A DNA stretch of 10,938 nt, from assembly GCA_900618425.1 (NCBI GenBank), contig UZAN01056917.1, positions 2,291 through 13,228 on the forward strand. Reading direction: 5' to 3'. This stretch comes from Echinostoma caproni. Its lineage: Eukaryota > Platyhelminthes > Trematoda > Plagiorchiida > Echinostomatidae. Within the stretch, counting starts at the first letter, position 1, and each line of letters begins with the position of its first letter. The position numbers and the translations under genes were made by a program. Under the pieces are notes generated by a model, which did no database searches, had not been told where the DNA came from, and saw nothing but the letters and a program-made list of their open reading frames with translations. Below are positions 1-8,964 of this stretch, in pieces.

Positions 1-675
1 AGAACACTCCAAATAACGTTGTCCGCCATTTTAAAGCATGTGGTCGTTTCCAACAAGAAGTGCTGTCTACTGTTCTTTATCAATCTTCACACTCACATGC
101 AACCAAAACCGCATACTGTGCTGGTGGCGATGGTTACGAGGCAGGGAAGGAATGAACTCTATCGGAGTATATCAGGCCAACAATACGCACAGATCTTGTG
201 TCCTTTAATTCCCGTGGGATTAGACGAGAACATATTCCTGCACACTAATCCTTCACGAGAGTAGTGTCAGCTTGGAAAATACAATAACCAGCCAGAATGA
301 GGGCATTCCAATTCTTTAGCAATTTATTATCAATATCCTACAGTGTTCAAAGACGGTAATACATTGACTGGGCAAAAAAAATTAAATGATTTTTAGTATG
401 AAGTATTGTACTGGAAATTGCTTACGTACCTTGTAAAAAGTAACCAACGAACAAATAATACTGCACAGCGATTGATCGATACGCCACTCAGTCAAAATTC
501 CACCCAGTTCGGTTGGATTAACGCATAGAGCTAACCAAATTTCTTGAATGTTACCCGTATGGAAATAAATCATCAAGGTGTTTTTTACCTAAGGGTTCCT
601 GTTCGACAACAACGATCATAAATACCCGGGGCCATTGGTGAGAGATTTTTGTGATTGCCTGAAGCTCGTGACGGA
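1..675. other. Upstream region, no supported gene
   Basis: This stretch precedes the first exon of the EndoU-like gene. It holds an 81-codon open frame (19-264, +) and a 64-codon frame (382-576, -). Neither has a recognisable domain, a signal peptide or good splice context. The minus frame begins with a run of residues typical of translated non-coding DNA. I see no tRNA-like or microsatellite sequence. The stretch just before the ATG could hold the promoter or a spliced-leader acceptor, since an AG at 663-664 follows a T-rich run at about 644-650. That is a suggestion only. Confidence 0.5.
618..624 (+). promoter_or_regulatory. Possible TATA-like box upstream of exon 1
   Basis: The sequence ATAAATA lies 52-58 bases before the ATG at 676, which would allow a short 5' leader of about 25 bases. 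An inverted CCAAT motif (ATTGG, 634-638) lies just downstream of the box rather than upstream, which is atypical. Such A/T motifs are common by chance, and many flatworm genes receive their 5' end by spliced-leader trans-splicing, so the call is weak. Confidence 0.2.
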
Positions 676-767
676 ATGCTAAAATCCTGGTGCCTCTTTA
701 TGCTTTTTGGACTGTTGTCCGGAACAAATGCTGGCCTGTTTAAGCGATTCGACTACCTTTATCAATT
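676..767 (+). CDS. ENDOU: Exon 1 of secreted EndoU-like gene (signal peptide)
   Basis: The ATG at 676 opens 30 codons plus two bases. Residues 1-19 form a classical secretory signal peptide: Lys3 in the n-region, a hydrophobic core from about Trp5 to Leu15 (CLFMLFGLL), then GTNA as a plausible cleavage site before GLFKRF. A strong donor, GTGAGT, starts at 768, and without splicing the frame stops at once (TGA 769-771). The exon ends after the second base of a codon (TT), and exon 2 starts with exactly the one base needed to complete it (TTC, Phe31). Start choice: this is the first ATG that gives a signal peptide, with G at -3. The exon shows no domain homology of its own, so its link to the EndoU exons rests on phase, strand and the expectation that animal EndoU proteins are secreted. 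Confidence 0.6.
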
Positions 768-1118
768 GTGAGTTGGTTATCTTCGAAGAGATGGATTACA
801 ATTTACGTGTTACAATAAATTTTCTCAATCTGTAAAGTGTTAATGGGTATACTCTCGTGCAGGGAAGTTTGTATTGTTATTTGTTCCGCTTCGGATTTAC
901 AAGAACAACTTGTTTCCACATTTGTTGTAGTCCTTCAGAGATCTTGATACCTGAATTCTCTGTGCACTGTTGCTCTCGTACTGGTCCCATCACCCCTGGG
1001 AGTTAATTTAAGCCCCACACTTGCCGTACTCAGTTGAGGAATGTGGTTTGAACTCCAAGAAGAACACTTCATGGCTGTTTTGTTCCTTAGCCTCACGCAA
1101 CTTATTTTCTGCAATCTT

Positions 1119-1200
1119 GGATTCGAATCAGGAAACCTCCGGCTGGTAACTGAAACTCTTAGCCCTGATGAGTCTGAACATGAACAAAATCGTTATCCGG
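1119..1200 (-). repeat. tRNA-like SINE relic E (weak)
   Basis: Read on the minus strand, GATTCGAATCC (plus coordinates 1119-1129) matches 10 of 11 positions of the RNA polymerase III B box GGTTCGANNCC. Upstream on that strand, around 1165-1172, lies CTCATCAG, followed by a segment resembling a degraded tRNA body. The same CTCATCAG and GATTCGAATCC pair occurs in relic F at about 9230-9292, which supports a shared dispersed family. The A box is poor. The plus-strand frame 1041-1280 runs through this element, which argues against that frame being a gene. It could be a chance B box. Confidence 0.35.
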
Positions 1201-1977
1201 TGCTTTTTGTTGGTCTTCACATCACATTGTGTGGTCTATTAATATGTGTGAACTTATATATTATCAGTTCAGTATTGTGAGACGTAAAATTTACTTTTAT
1301 GCCCTGACCATATCGTTCGTTTTCCTGTGAAAGGATTAACTTACCCTCACACATTGTGCACTAGGCTTAGACGTAGGCACTCATCTCCTCATCCCGTTGA
1401 GGAGTCGTCTGTATTGATGATTACGATCGATTGGTATCAAAAATTCAAGTATGAAACCTGACTTTCACCCTAACCGCATTCAGATGAGATGTATTCACTT
1501 ACCAGGGTAGTACTTTAGCTACACCCGGATGCAAACCTTAGAGGAAGATAATACATTAAATCTTTCCATACTGGATTACTTTTAATGCTAATATTTAATG
1601 CTTTAGGTTTTTATTAAGTATTTTAAACACTTGAATGTAAGTGTAATATGTTTGGAGTTGATCAGTTCTCACTCAGATTACCCGAGAATGGAGAATTCCA
1701 AATGTCCGGACCGAATGAATTAATCAATTCATACACGCAAAACATTGTGGTTCACAGCATCCTGTTTAAACGAACCAATTTCTTGTAACGCGTTATCACA
1801 GGAGTCAGTCATGACTATCACAATAAACATGGCCAATGATATATGAAAACCCCTTTGGTTGCCAATACTGAAGAAAAACATTGATGAACACCATTCATGT
1901 TCAAGAAAAGATAAATTGTTGTGTGCAGTAGAGCGATAGAGAGAAAAAACCGAAGAAACAAATTAAGCTATTTGGGA

Positions 1978-2365
1978 CTATTTGGGAAAAGATGGAGTAG
2001 TTTGGAAAAGAGAAATAAATGAGTAGGGAATTATTTTAGTTCCGCCACTGGCATGATAGATTGCATGAGAGTGGTCGTCCACTACATCCGGAGAATATCT
2101 CCAGGTCGAGGTTTCTGTGCACGTTCTTAGGTAGTGCAATCCACACTGATCGATTAGTCTGGCCGTGTTCCGTGTCGGGTCCGGTGTTTCCACCACCTCC
2201 GAAGTTGACGGACTGTACTAGCCAGTGCGAATGAGCAGCATGAGGAGAACAGACTGCGCGGTTCCCATTTCTGGTTCGGTTTATCCAATCAATGTGAAAC
2301 GTTTGTGCTGGACAAACGGAGTCAACACCGTTTGAACGCACTTGTGCACGTGATGGGTCTTTCAA
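1978..2365 (-). other. Overlapping minus-strand open frames, unrecognised
   Basis: Two overlapping minus-strand frames stay open here (109 codons at 2036-2365, 72 codons at 1978-2196). The translations contain low-information stretches such as a Gly4 run and no motif I recognise. There are no good flanking splice signals in frame. The DNA is more GC-rich than its flanks, so it may be a degraded dispersed repeat rather than an exon. I assign no function. Confidence 0.2.
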
Positions 2366-2437
2366 TGAACAACACCAAATTGTTTTTCAGTCGTTCATAT
2401 ACTACTTATTACACAAACACTGAAAGTTGGCCCTGGT

Positions 2438-2453
2438 GTCCAGTTGGCTGGAC
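2438..2453. repeat. Short perfect inverted repeat
   Basis: GTCCAG, four bases (TTGG), then CTGGAC form a six-pair hairpin. At this length chance is a sufficient explanation. Confidence 0.4.
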
Positions 2454-3494
2454 GTGTCTGACCCGAAACACCTAACACCGAATCAGCACGCACGGATTAG
2501 TTGAGTCCTTTTTCTTCTCTCTCCAAATTTACTCCCCTAGCTGCAAATACGGTTTATTTCGTATGAAATAAGAGCAATTAAGTAGGCAACCAGACGGACA
2601 AATGATTAAATCTGTAAAAATCGAAAGTTGCCAGTCACTGGCAAGAAGATTGTGACTCTATTGGATAACATAGTATTGAGAATATGCTTCGATCTGACGC
2701 AATGTCTCAATAGATAATATTGCAGGCTTCCGCTAAACTGTGTTGAATCGTCCGAAAGCACCGGTGATCGTTTCGAATAAGATCACCCCCTTTACTCAGT
2801 AATTGTCATATTTTCACACCTAATTCCAGATTTGTTGTGAATGAAAACGTTTGCGTGTAATAAGAGTATGAACTTCTGGAGTGTATGTTGCTAAAGCAAA
2901 GAAAGAGTTCTGCGTGTAAAGATCGAAATTCATTCCAAAAGAACTCCATCGTGTCTTTTATTCTGTGAAGTTTTCAATGCATCGTATCGCACACTTTGTG
3001 TACTTTCTTGAACACTAGAAGTCGGTTGATCGAGCAAAAGAAACTCGTACTTCCTCTTCGGAACTACATGGTCAATTGTCGATAGCTTAAACACAGCATC
3101 AATATCTGAGCAATTTTTGTCCCGCTATTTTGTCCCTGAGAATTTGAAAACATTGATTTCCGTATATTATCGACTTTTTAGTATGAGCTTAATTATTGAA
3201 GAAATGATTTCTTTTCGACAAGTTCAGTCAGTCAGACGTGCACAATCAAACCTATCACCACATTTTGGTAAATTAACATTTTCAGTTACGGTTACTTGTG
3301 AGTAGTCGTGTAAGATAAGTGTCACTGATTTTGATGAAACATGCGCCGGACATTAACATATTCAATTCGTGTCAGTGGCAGGTTACTTAACTTGGGGTGT
3401 AGAGGACAGGTGTAGAGAAGATAGAGCAACCGAAGCGTGAACAGAAAAGCGAGAAGACACTGAGCAGAGGGTTGGGTCTCATCAGCAGTCATGG

Positions 3495-3580
3495 CAGACC
3501 ATGAACTTAACTCTGGATCGAACTCAGGGCCGCACAGATAGAACGCTGGCATAGTACCCACTCGGGTAGCTTATCTTCCC
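3495..3580 (-). repeat. tRNA-like SINE relic A with A and B boxes
   Basis: On the minus strand this segment carries TACCCGAGTGG (plus 3558-3568), which matches 10 of 11 positions of the Pol III A box TRGCNNAGTGG. Some 33 bases further on is AGTTCGATCCA (plus 3514-3524), matching 9 of 11 of the B box GGTTCGANNCC. Order, strand and spacing are those of an internal tRNA-type promoter. The tRNA stems are not intact, so this is not a functional tRNA gene. The body resembles relic B at 10463-10545: both have GGTACTAT, then GCGTTC, then GTTCGATCC in the same order. The sequence beyond the B box, about 3360-3490, may be the SINE tail; its boundary is not visible. Confidence 0.55.
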
Positions 3581-4051
3581 CGATATAGCACAAGCGTGTG
3601 ACGGATATCACATCTCATTCATCTCAGTATTAGCCCCCGCGGTCAAGAGAAACAGTTTCCATTTGATGATAAACATCAGTGTTTCTCATAAAATAAAAAA
3701 GCTTCCATTAACATATTGAAAATAAATTTGATGAATTTATCAAAAGAGACAGTTTGCTTCGCCCATCGGACTATTATTTTCTTAAAAATTTCCAAAATTG
3801 AACAGAATAGCGAATCTCTTCAGCATTGGCGGTAAAGCGTCCTTCCTCTGGAATAATGAATAGTATTTCATCTTAAATTTAATCAAAAGGAAGCAACGAA
3901 CTCGAATCACTGATCAGCGAAAAGCGAATAGTGAAAAACGTAGATAGATAGAGCGAAAGAAGGAACAAACTCGCACGGTACCAACTGAACCGTGGCCAAC
4001 AACATCGAGTTGATAGCAAAACATTTTCATCGGGGTGAAGACGTGAAATGT

Positions 4052-4061
4052 GGGGGGGGGG
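4052..4061 (+). repeat. G10 homopolymer
   Basis: Ten consecutive G, matched in length by the run at 6621-6630. Such runs are rare in A/T-rich introns and are prone to length variation and sequencing error. Confidence 0.9.
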
Positions 4062-4509
4062 TCCTAACGACAGATCATCATCTGGATTACGCATCTCAAA
4101 ACACGTAAACAAAGGAGTAGTCCAATGAATGGGAAAAAGAACTGTATCACTGTGTTCTCGCATCCTTCTGTATCTTCACTTCAGTGACGAATGTTTCACG
4201 TTCACTGGACAGACGCACGACATTCATGGCCTTTGTTCAGCACAATTTTCCGCACCTCATCTATACCACGAATGGTAACATTACAAAAGAGGAAAAGTGC
4301 ACGCTAAGGTTGACGGACAGGATCAGTTTACTTCTGAAACAGTCGAATTTGCCTTAACAATCTATGCACACGAACTCACTTGTTTCCCCAATGCTCTTAA
4401 TTGATCATGGAATACAGATTCATGTTCCACAGTTATCAACTGTTTGCACATCACCTATTCTAAAAGTAGTGCTTTCCGTCTTCAGCTGTTTCCAGATCGC
4501 TTCGAAGCT

Positions 4510-4530
4510 CTGTTTGTCTGTCTGTTTGTC
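4510..4530 (+). repeat. Short TCTG/TTTG-rich low-complexity tract
   Basis: The tract alternates tetrads of the form TCTG and TTTG over about 20 bases. It is an imperfect, short microsatellite with no visible function. Confidence 0.6.
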
Positions 4531-4832
4531 AAACAATTTCTTTTGCCCTCTGACTTACACTTTTACAATTACAACTTACACGTAACGGGGAACCGATGTG
4601 AATTCTGAAGAGAGTATATTACAAAATAATACTTCGGTTTCTTTCGTCGGAATAAAAATAATGATCACCGTAATAACAGCTTGTTGAGGTCAGCGCAGAC
4701 TCGAATCAGTTACTCGTATTAAAAATAGCTCATCCGTAAAATGTGTTCCGTTGATCCCTACTTCCTTTCGTTCTCATCGCATGCATCGAATAGTGATAAA
4801 AAAAAATTTCTTCATATTCCTTTGGTTTGTAG

Positions 4833-4960
4833 CACTGCACCATTGAGCAGCCAAGAGGTAGCAAAGCGGAGAGAATTACTGAGCTCCTTCCTAAACCAAC
4901 TATGGATTTTGGATAAAAATCGATTACAACAAACCTCTGAACTTCGTATTAAACAGAATG
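4833..4960 (+). CDS. ENDOU: Exon 2 of EndoU-like gene (start of XendoU domain)
   Basis: The exon encodes residues 31-73 plus one base. It follows a T/C-rich tract ending TTTGTAG and ends before a strong donor, GTAAGT (4961). The first base completes the Phe codon left by exon 1; the last G opens a codon completed by exon 3 (GAC, Asp74). The protein has a charged helix-like stretch (QEVAKRRELLSSFLNQ, 38-53) followed by LWILDKNRL at 54-62. LW..D.NRL is the N-terminal signature of the animal XendoU/EndoU (poly(U)-specific endoribonuclease, PP11) domain, and the following residues to IKQN fit the same block. EndoU enzymes cut RNA at uridylates in a metal-dependent or metal-stimulated way; animal members are commonly secreted. 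An alternative acceptor at 4850 (GAGCAG) keeps the same frame and would drop six residues. Confidence 0.7.
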
Positions 4961-5106
4961 GTAAGTTTTTATTGATTTGACCAAATAGAAATGACTGTCT
5001 TGCTTTGCTGGTACGTTCTGTTTACCGATGACAGGTGTGAAATGTCTTGATGTTTTCAAATTTGAACTGAGAACCTGATTCCGCTTAGCTCGTAGGTGGT
5101 TTCATA

Positions 5107-5146
5107 AACACACACACGCACACACACACCAGCACACACATACACA
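5107..5146 (+). repeat. CA-rich microsatellite
   Basis: An interrupted (CA)n tract of about 40 bases with single interruptions (CG, CC, AG, AT). It lies about 150 bases after the exon 2 donor and is likely polymorphic in length. Confidence 0.9.
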
Positions 5147-5412
5147 TTGTGCAAAGCCATTTAGGTAGTTTCAAATATTTAAGAGTTGACAACTTTTACC
5201 CCTTGGTAGATTTTTTCACTTCTGTGCATTTTTGATGTAGTAAACTTGACAGGGTTTCGAAATTCGTTGCGTGGCGGTTACCTAGTTCATACAATTGCGT
5301 ATTCGAAAACCCCATGAAGAAACAGGCCGTAAAAATGGCCATCGGCTCGTTTGTGAAGAAGCAACTATTTTCTCATCACAACGATAGACTCGACAAACGC
5401 GCCGTCCTAATA

Positions 5413-5424
5413 AATCACGTGATT
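5413..5424. promoter_or_regulatory. 12-bp palindrome with CACGTG E-box core
   Basis: AATCACGTGATT is a perfect palindrome. Its surroundings (AATAA on the left, TATT on the right) extend the symmetry if one base is skipped. CACGTG is the binding core of bHLH-ZIP factors such as Myc/Max and USF. A second TCACGTGA lies at 5517-5524. Binding and function are not shown. Confidence 0.3.
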
Positions 5425-5516
5425 ATTCCTTGATCAACCAGCTTTGTCAGGCGAACACAAGAGCCTAATCCAGCTATGTTCGGTGACCGAGTTGTGGGAC
5501 AAACCTTCTGAGTGGG

Positions 5517-5524
5517 TCACGTGA
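5517..5524. promoter_or_regulatory. Second TCACGTGA palindrome
   Basis: This is the same 8-mer as in the palindrome at 5413-5424, 102 bases downstream. It may be an intronic enhancer pair or a chance recurrence. Confidence 0.25.
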
Positions 5525-5927
5525 ACTAAGGCGTTTATTCATCGCTGTAACAGCACAATTCGAAAAGCTCTGTCAACAACTCTTACAATCTAATATGTTC
5601 TGCTTCCGCAGCTAGTACAAAGATCGGCCTTTGAAATAAGGGATAGCACAAAGAACGGTCTATGACAGTGACCGAAATTTTAGGTGTTTTCTTTTTTTCT
5701 CGTACACGAAGCAATTTCTTTCAAGTGAGGGCAATCGCCAAAACATTAGCTGTGTTTGTGAAAGTATTTACATATCATTCGGAGAGTGATAACCGGACTA
5801 GCTACTGGATCAGGTCTTCCCTTCCGATGCTGGTCGTTGTACTCAACACAACGCAATAGGGCATCTACAAATGGGACATCTGTGGTGATCCTGGTCTACG
5901 AGATGTCGCATACCACGGAGCGACACG

Positions 5928-5950
5928 TTACAGTTTTCGGACAACTGTAA
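5928..5950. repeat. 8-bp perfect inverted repeat inside repeat copy 1
   Basis: TTACAGTT and AACTGTAA flank a seven-base spacer. In copy 2 the equivalent positions read CACAATT and AACTGTG, so the symmetry is only partly preserved there. Confidence 0.5.
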
Positions 5951-5968
5951 TAAATCACGGTACCCATG

Positions 5969-5976
5969 TGACGTCA
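5969..5976. promoter_or_regulatory. TGACGTCA palindrome (CRE-like)
   Basis: The full 8-bp consensus of a CREB/ATF site lies inside repeat copy 1. It is not preserved at the matching place in copy 2, so it probably arose by mutation. Function is unproven. Confidence 0.25.
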
Positions 5977-6620
5977 GTAATGCGCCTATAGCTTCTAAGC
6001 TATATACCGTAGGTCGATTGTACCAGCCAATCAGAAACCGTGCGGGCCAGGCAGAAGCTGACGACACCAGAAATACTATAACGCAAGTAGCAGGGGCCTG
6101 GTTGACCAATGAGTTTGTTATGCACGTATTACTTTATTCCCCATTATTTCGTTCACCAAACTAGCTACTACTCCAGTGGCCTTTTCCTCGCGTGTCGGTT
6201 ACGTGGGATATTGCGTTCAATTGCCAGTGCTTACGTGATCCAGTCCAAGATTCGCATTTTGTGTTCACTGCCTACTGCAAATACTGTATTTAATACATCA
6301 TAAACAGATACTGGGACATATTGAATTAGAAAATAGTTGCAACGTTAATCGCGTCCTGGGCAATCGACTGCTGTTCTTATGACACCATTCAAGTTACATG
6401 CGTCGAAATCAGAAGCTTGGGAGACAAGACCACTTTGGAGGTTAGAGCCTTACACGTGTCAAGCACTGCTCTCTCACTGTAGTAGCTGATCTGGATGAAC
6501 AGTCACCGAGTGCAACGGAGGTCAGGGGAAATTTTCTGAACTTGTTAACATTGAATACATATATCCGCGAAGAATAATTTTGAAACTAACGCATCATTGC
6601 AAAAATGTATAAATCTCGAC

Positions 6621-6630
6621 GGGGGGGGGG
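6621..6630 (+). repeat. Second G10 homopolymer
   Basis: Ten consecutive G after CTCGAC, the same length as the run at 4052-4061; the flanking sequences differ, so the two are not copies of one another. Confidence 0.9.
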
Positions 6631-6852
6631 TTATTGCACTGATGCTACTATACCTTTTCAACTTCAAGTGAATCCGACAAATCGCACTCCACTGGAAACC
6701 CCGACAAGATGATTGGTGTTTCGGCGGTCAAATGTCACCGATTGGACCGGGTCTGTCTAAACCACGTCCAGTCCGAATGAACTAACTTCTCCGTAAACAA
6801 ACAAAATATCATTTTTAGTGAGTTACCGAGCGAGGATGAATGTGTCGGCGGT

Positions 6853-6877
6853 GGGGGTGGGAGGGGGGTGAAGTGGG
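6853..6877 (+). other. Predicted G-quadruplex motif
   Basis: Four G tracts (5, 3, 6 and 3 G) with loops of 1, 1 and 6 bases meet the usual G3+N1-7 rule. A C-rich stretch follows at 6886-6897 and could instead pair with the G tracts. Nearby, CGTTCC and GGAACG (about 6905-6921) form a small hairpin. Open frames of about 78 codons on both strands over this interval result from stop-poor GC-rich DNA. Confidence 0.6.
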
Positions 6878-7611
6878 CCGTTCTTCCCCCGTCCCCGACA
6901 CACCCGTTCCACCCGGGAACGTTATGTTTGTGATCTTTGATCGAGTGTGCGTCATAGACATGAATGAACGAATCCGGAATAAATTGACCTGTGTCGGTCG
7001 GGTAAGGAAACGAATCACGTCAAGATGGATCGATAAGTCGGTCACCATGCCCAGACGTGAATGTGAGCATGATTCTTAGTATGAGTGGAGTCAGTCTAAG
7101 CCCTCAATAACTCAAGGAGTAAATTCCATTGAGGCCAAGATTCTCTCGAATAAAACCGATTCCTTTGAATCAAATGCGATTCCTTACGTATTTCTGACAT
7201 AGTATTGTGAGTAGCGCGGTTGCGGTGGGCGAAAGAAACGTCGTTGGCGGTTTTTTTTACAACGGTATAGAATGAGCAAGACCGTCTGGAGCGAAATAGT
7301 ACTATGTTTCAGGTCGTAATTGTAGAAAATGCTCATCTACGGTCGACTAAGTGTCCTGCGTGCTTCTGATGAGCCAGCGAAACGAGGGTGAAGTGTTATA
7401 GTTGAAGTGTGCACAGATCACGGGTTACGAATCACATATTGGGTTATCATGGACGGTTCAGAGGACTAAATCGCACTGGCAGTTGCACGACGATATCCCT
7501 CGTAACCGAGACGCAAGAAAGGGACAGCCGAAGTAGTAGTTCGTTTATTGGAAGAAATCACAGGAGTGAAATAACATGTACAAAAGAAGTTTAATAATTA
7601 TCCAAACATCT

Positions 7612-7852
7612 ATCAATCGCGTGCTCCTATATTTGATGTCGTATAACTTCTGTCTGGGTCACACGGCTTCTAATTAGTATGCACAATCGGCCTATGGTTC
7701 ATTGTCTAGCAGCTGTATCGCGTAGGCACTTTGCTGATGTTATCTGGGAAGCTTGGTTCATCACAATTGTCCGGAAACTGTGATGTGTCACTCTTCCTGG
7801 TTCGAGTCATCCCGTAAGCTGGGATCACCACAGGAAGTGTGACCAGTCCAAG
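7612..7852 (+). repeat. Unnamed dispersed repeat, copy 2
   Basis: This is the partner of the minus-strand copy at 5880-6110. The strongest shared stretch runs from about 7760 to 7832: in the first 33 bases I count roughly 27 identities, and both copies end in GGATCACCACAG. A B-box-like GGTTCGAGTC occurs at about 7799-7808, but the other copy does not share it, so I do not call the family tRNA-derived. The left boundary is vague (7605-7620), and no target-site duplication is visible. The minus-strand open frame 7706-7906 overlaps it and is probably repeat-derived. Confidence 0.7.
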
Positions 7853-8964
7853 TTGCAAAGCAAGTGTTACACAACGAGGCAACGGTCGTTTAACATCATC
7901 TCGCATAAGACTACTTCAGATGTAGTTATTCTGATAGGGACATCTCGTTTCCTACCGGGGATATTATCCAGTGATCCTTTCAACTACTTAGTACTTGAGA
8001 GTTACGAATTTTGTTCTCAAACTCTGAGTAGTGATGACAATCGATTTAGAGATCGTTATCTGATAGTTGAATCAGAAAATAAATTGTTTCTCTAAATATC
8101 TTGTACAGCTTGGTTCAAAATCGTGCAGTTATAAATCTATCATCAGATCAAACTTATTCAGACTTGAGAACAACGCGGATTCATGTTATGTAATGGCTAT
8201 CGGATCGCTCATATACGGGACACAAATATAATAATGACATACACACAACTGCATCGATAACTGCTTACATATCAGGCAATGAATATCGATTAACAATCGA
8301 ATCGTGTCATTCGGAGTTCGGAATTTCTCGTCAGGAAATGAGCCACATTGTCCTCGTTGGGTCAGTTGCATTTCTCGAGATGCCATAGAGAGCTGCATGA
8401 ACCGTACCATGCGATTTGGAATCGCGTCATAACATAAAGGAGGATTGAAACATTCCGGTCGTAACGCTCACTCTTCTCCCCAGCTCCGATCATTGTCACT
8501 GCCTTAACACGGTGCTCTGGAATTGCCAAAACCGTATTACTTTGTAGCTTAATGAGGTGGGCTGAAAAGTTCGGAGGAACGAAAACGCTCTTGAGCGATT
8601 ATGGCCAACTCGTGGTCAGTTCAGAGCAATCGACATGTTTTGTCTTTCAGTTTATCCTGGGCCAAACATAAGAGCACCATGCGTTTCCTTTTAATCTTTG
8701 GTATTTGATTCAAACGAATCACTAGTTGCTTGTTTTACTCAAGTGTAATTGTTGCGGTGTGAGAATCAGGTTGCTAAAGAGACCTCTGTCCGACTATGAT
8801 ATGCGTTCTGAGTGTGACACCAAATCAACTGAACGCTTAGGAACCGTGTGGTTCCGGTTGTCTACACGTGATACGCAAGTGATTTATCGACTGAAACAAA
8901 TTTGTTTCATTTCATGCTCATTATTTCCTGCTTATTGTGACTGATGCATCCTTCTTGATTGCAG

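Larger units (their letters stand above)
768..4832 (+). other. Intron 1 of the EndoU-like gene (about 4.1 kb)
   Basis: The intron runs from GTGAGT at 768 to TTTGTAG at 4832, preceded by a T/C-rich tract. Open frames inside it (1041-1280 +, 2036-2365 -, 3117-3305 +, 3322-3561 -, 3879-4163 -, 4364-4585 +) show no domain I recognise. Several coincide with repeat-like DNA. Contents I can name are two minus-strand tRNA-like relics (about 1119-1200 and 3495-3580), a G10 run at 4052 and a TCTG/TTTG-rich patch at 4510-4530. The remainder appears to be ordinary A/T-rich intronic sequence, and I see no other exon on either strand. Confidence 0.6.
5880..6110 (-). repeat. Unnamed dispersed repeat, copy 1
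   Basis: Read on the minus strand, this segment is collinear with 7612-7852 on the plus strand. Shared blocks, in the same order, include an ACGG-TTCT-ATT block, ACAATCG-CCTA-GG, TTGTCCG-AAACTGT, GTGTC-CTC and GGATCACCACA at the end. The copies differ by many substitutions and a few small indels, so the insertions are old or the family is diverse. No A/B box pair, terminal repeat or poly-A tail is clear, so the class is unknown. This copy also contains the palindrome TGACGTCA (5969-5976), a TATATA (6001-6006 region) and an 8-bp inverted repeat (5928-5950). The minus-strand open frame 5843-6109 lies almost entirely inside the repeat and is probably not a gene. Confidence 0.7.
4961..8964 (+). 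other. Intron 2 of the EndoU-like gene (about 4.0 kb)
   Basis: The intron starts GTAAGT and ends at TTGATTGCAG after a long pyrimidine-rich stretch (about 8908-8961). Open frames inside (5662-5859 +, 5843-6109 -, 6109-6303 +, 6815-7079 on both strands, 7409-7594 +, 7706-7906 -, 7853-8095 +, 8186-8410 -, 8726-8944 +) have no recognisable domains. Two of them, 5843-6109 and 7706-7906, lie within or partly over the dispersed repeat described below. Other contents are a CA-rich microsatellite, two TCACGTGA palindromes, a G10 run and a G-quadruplex motif. In 8100-8900 I see nothing beyond ordinary sequence. Confidence 0.6.

Noticed and set aside
1041..1280. 79-codon plus-strand frame with hydrophobic ends
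   Set aside because: No domain, no splice context, and it runs antisense through a tRNA-like relic with the B box GATTCGAATCC.
5843..6109. 88-codon minus-strand frame with a CPICRCPI-like cysteine motif
   Set aside because: It looks faintly like a zinc-finger tail, but the frame lies almost entirely within dispersed repeat copy 1 and lacks a full metal-binding pattern.
6815..7079. Overlapping frames of 77 and 79 codons on opposite strands
   Set aside because: Both result from GC-rich, stop-poor sequence around the G-quadruplex motif; the translations are low complexity (Pro/His or Gly/Val).
8560..8600. Mariner-like terminal repeat (GGGCTGAAAAGTTCGGAG)
   Set aside because: It resembles mariner ends loosely, but no matching inverted end or transposase fragment is visible.
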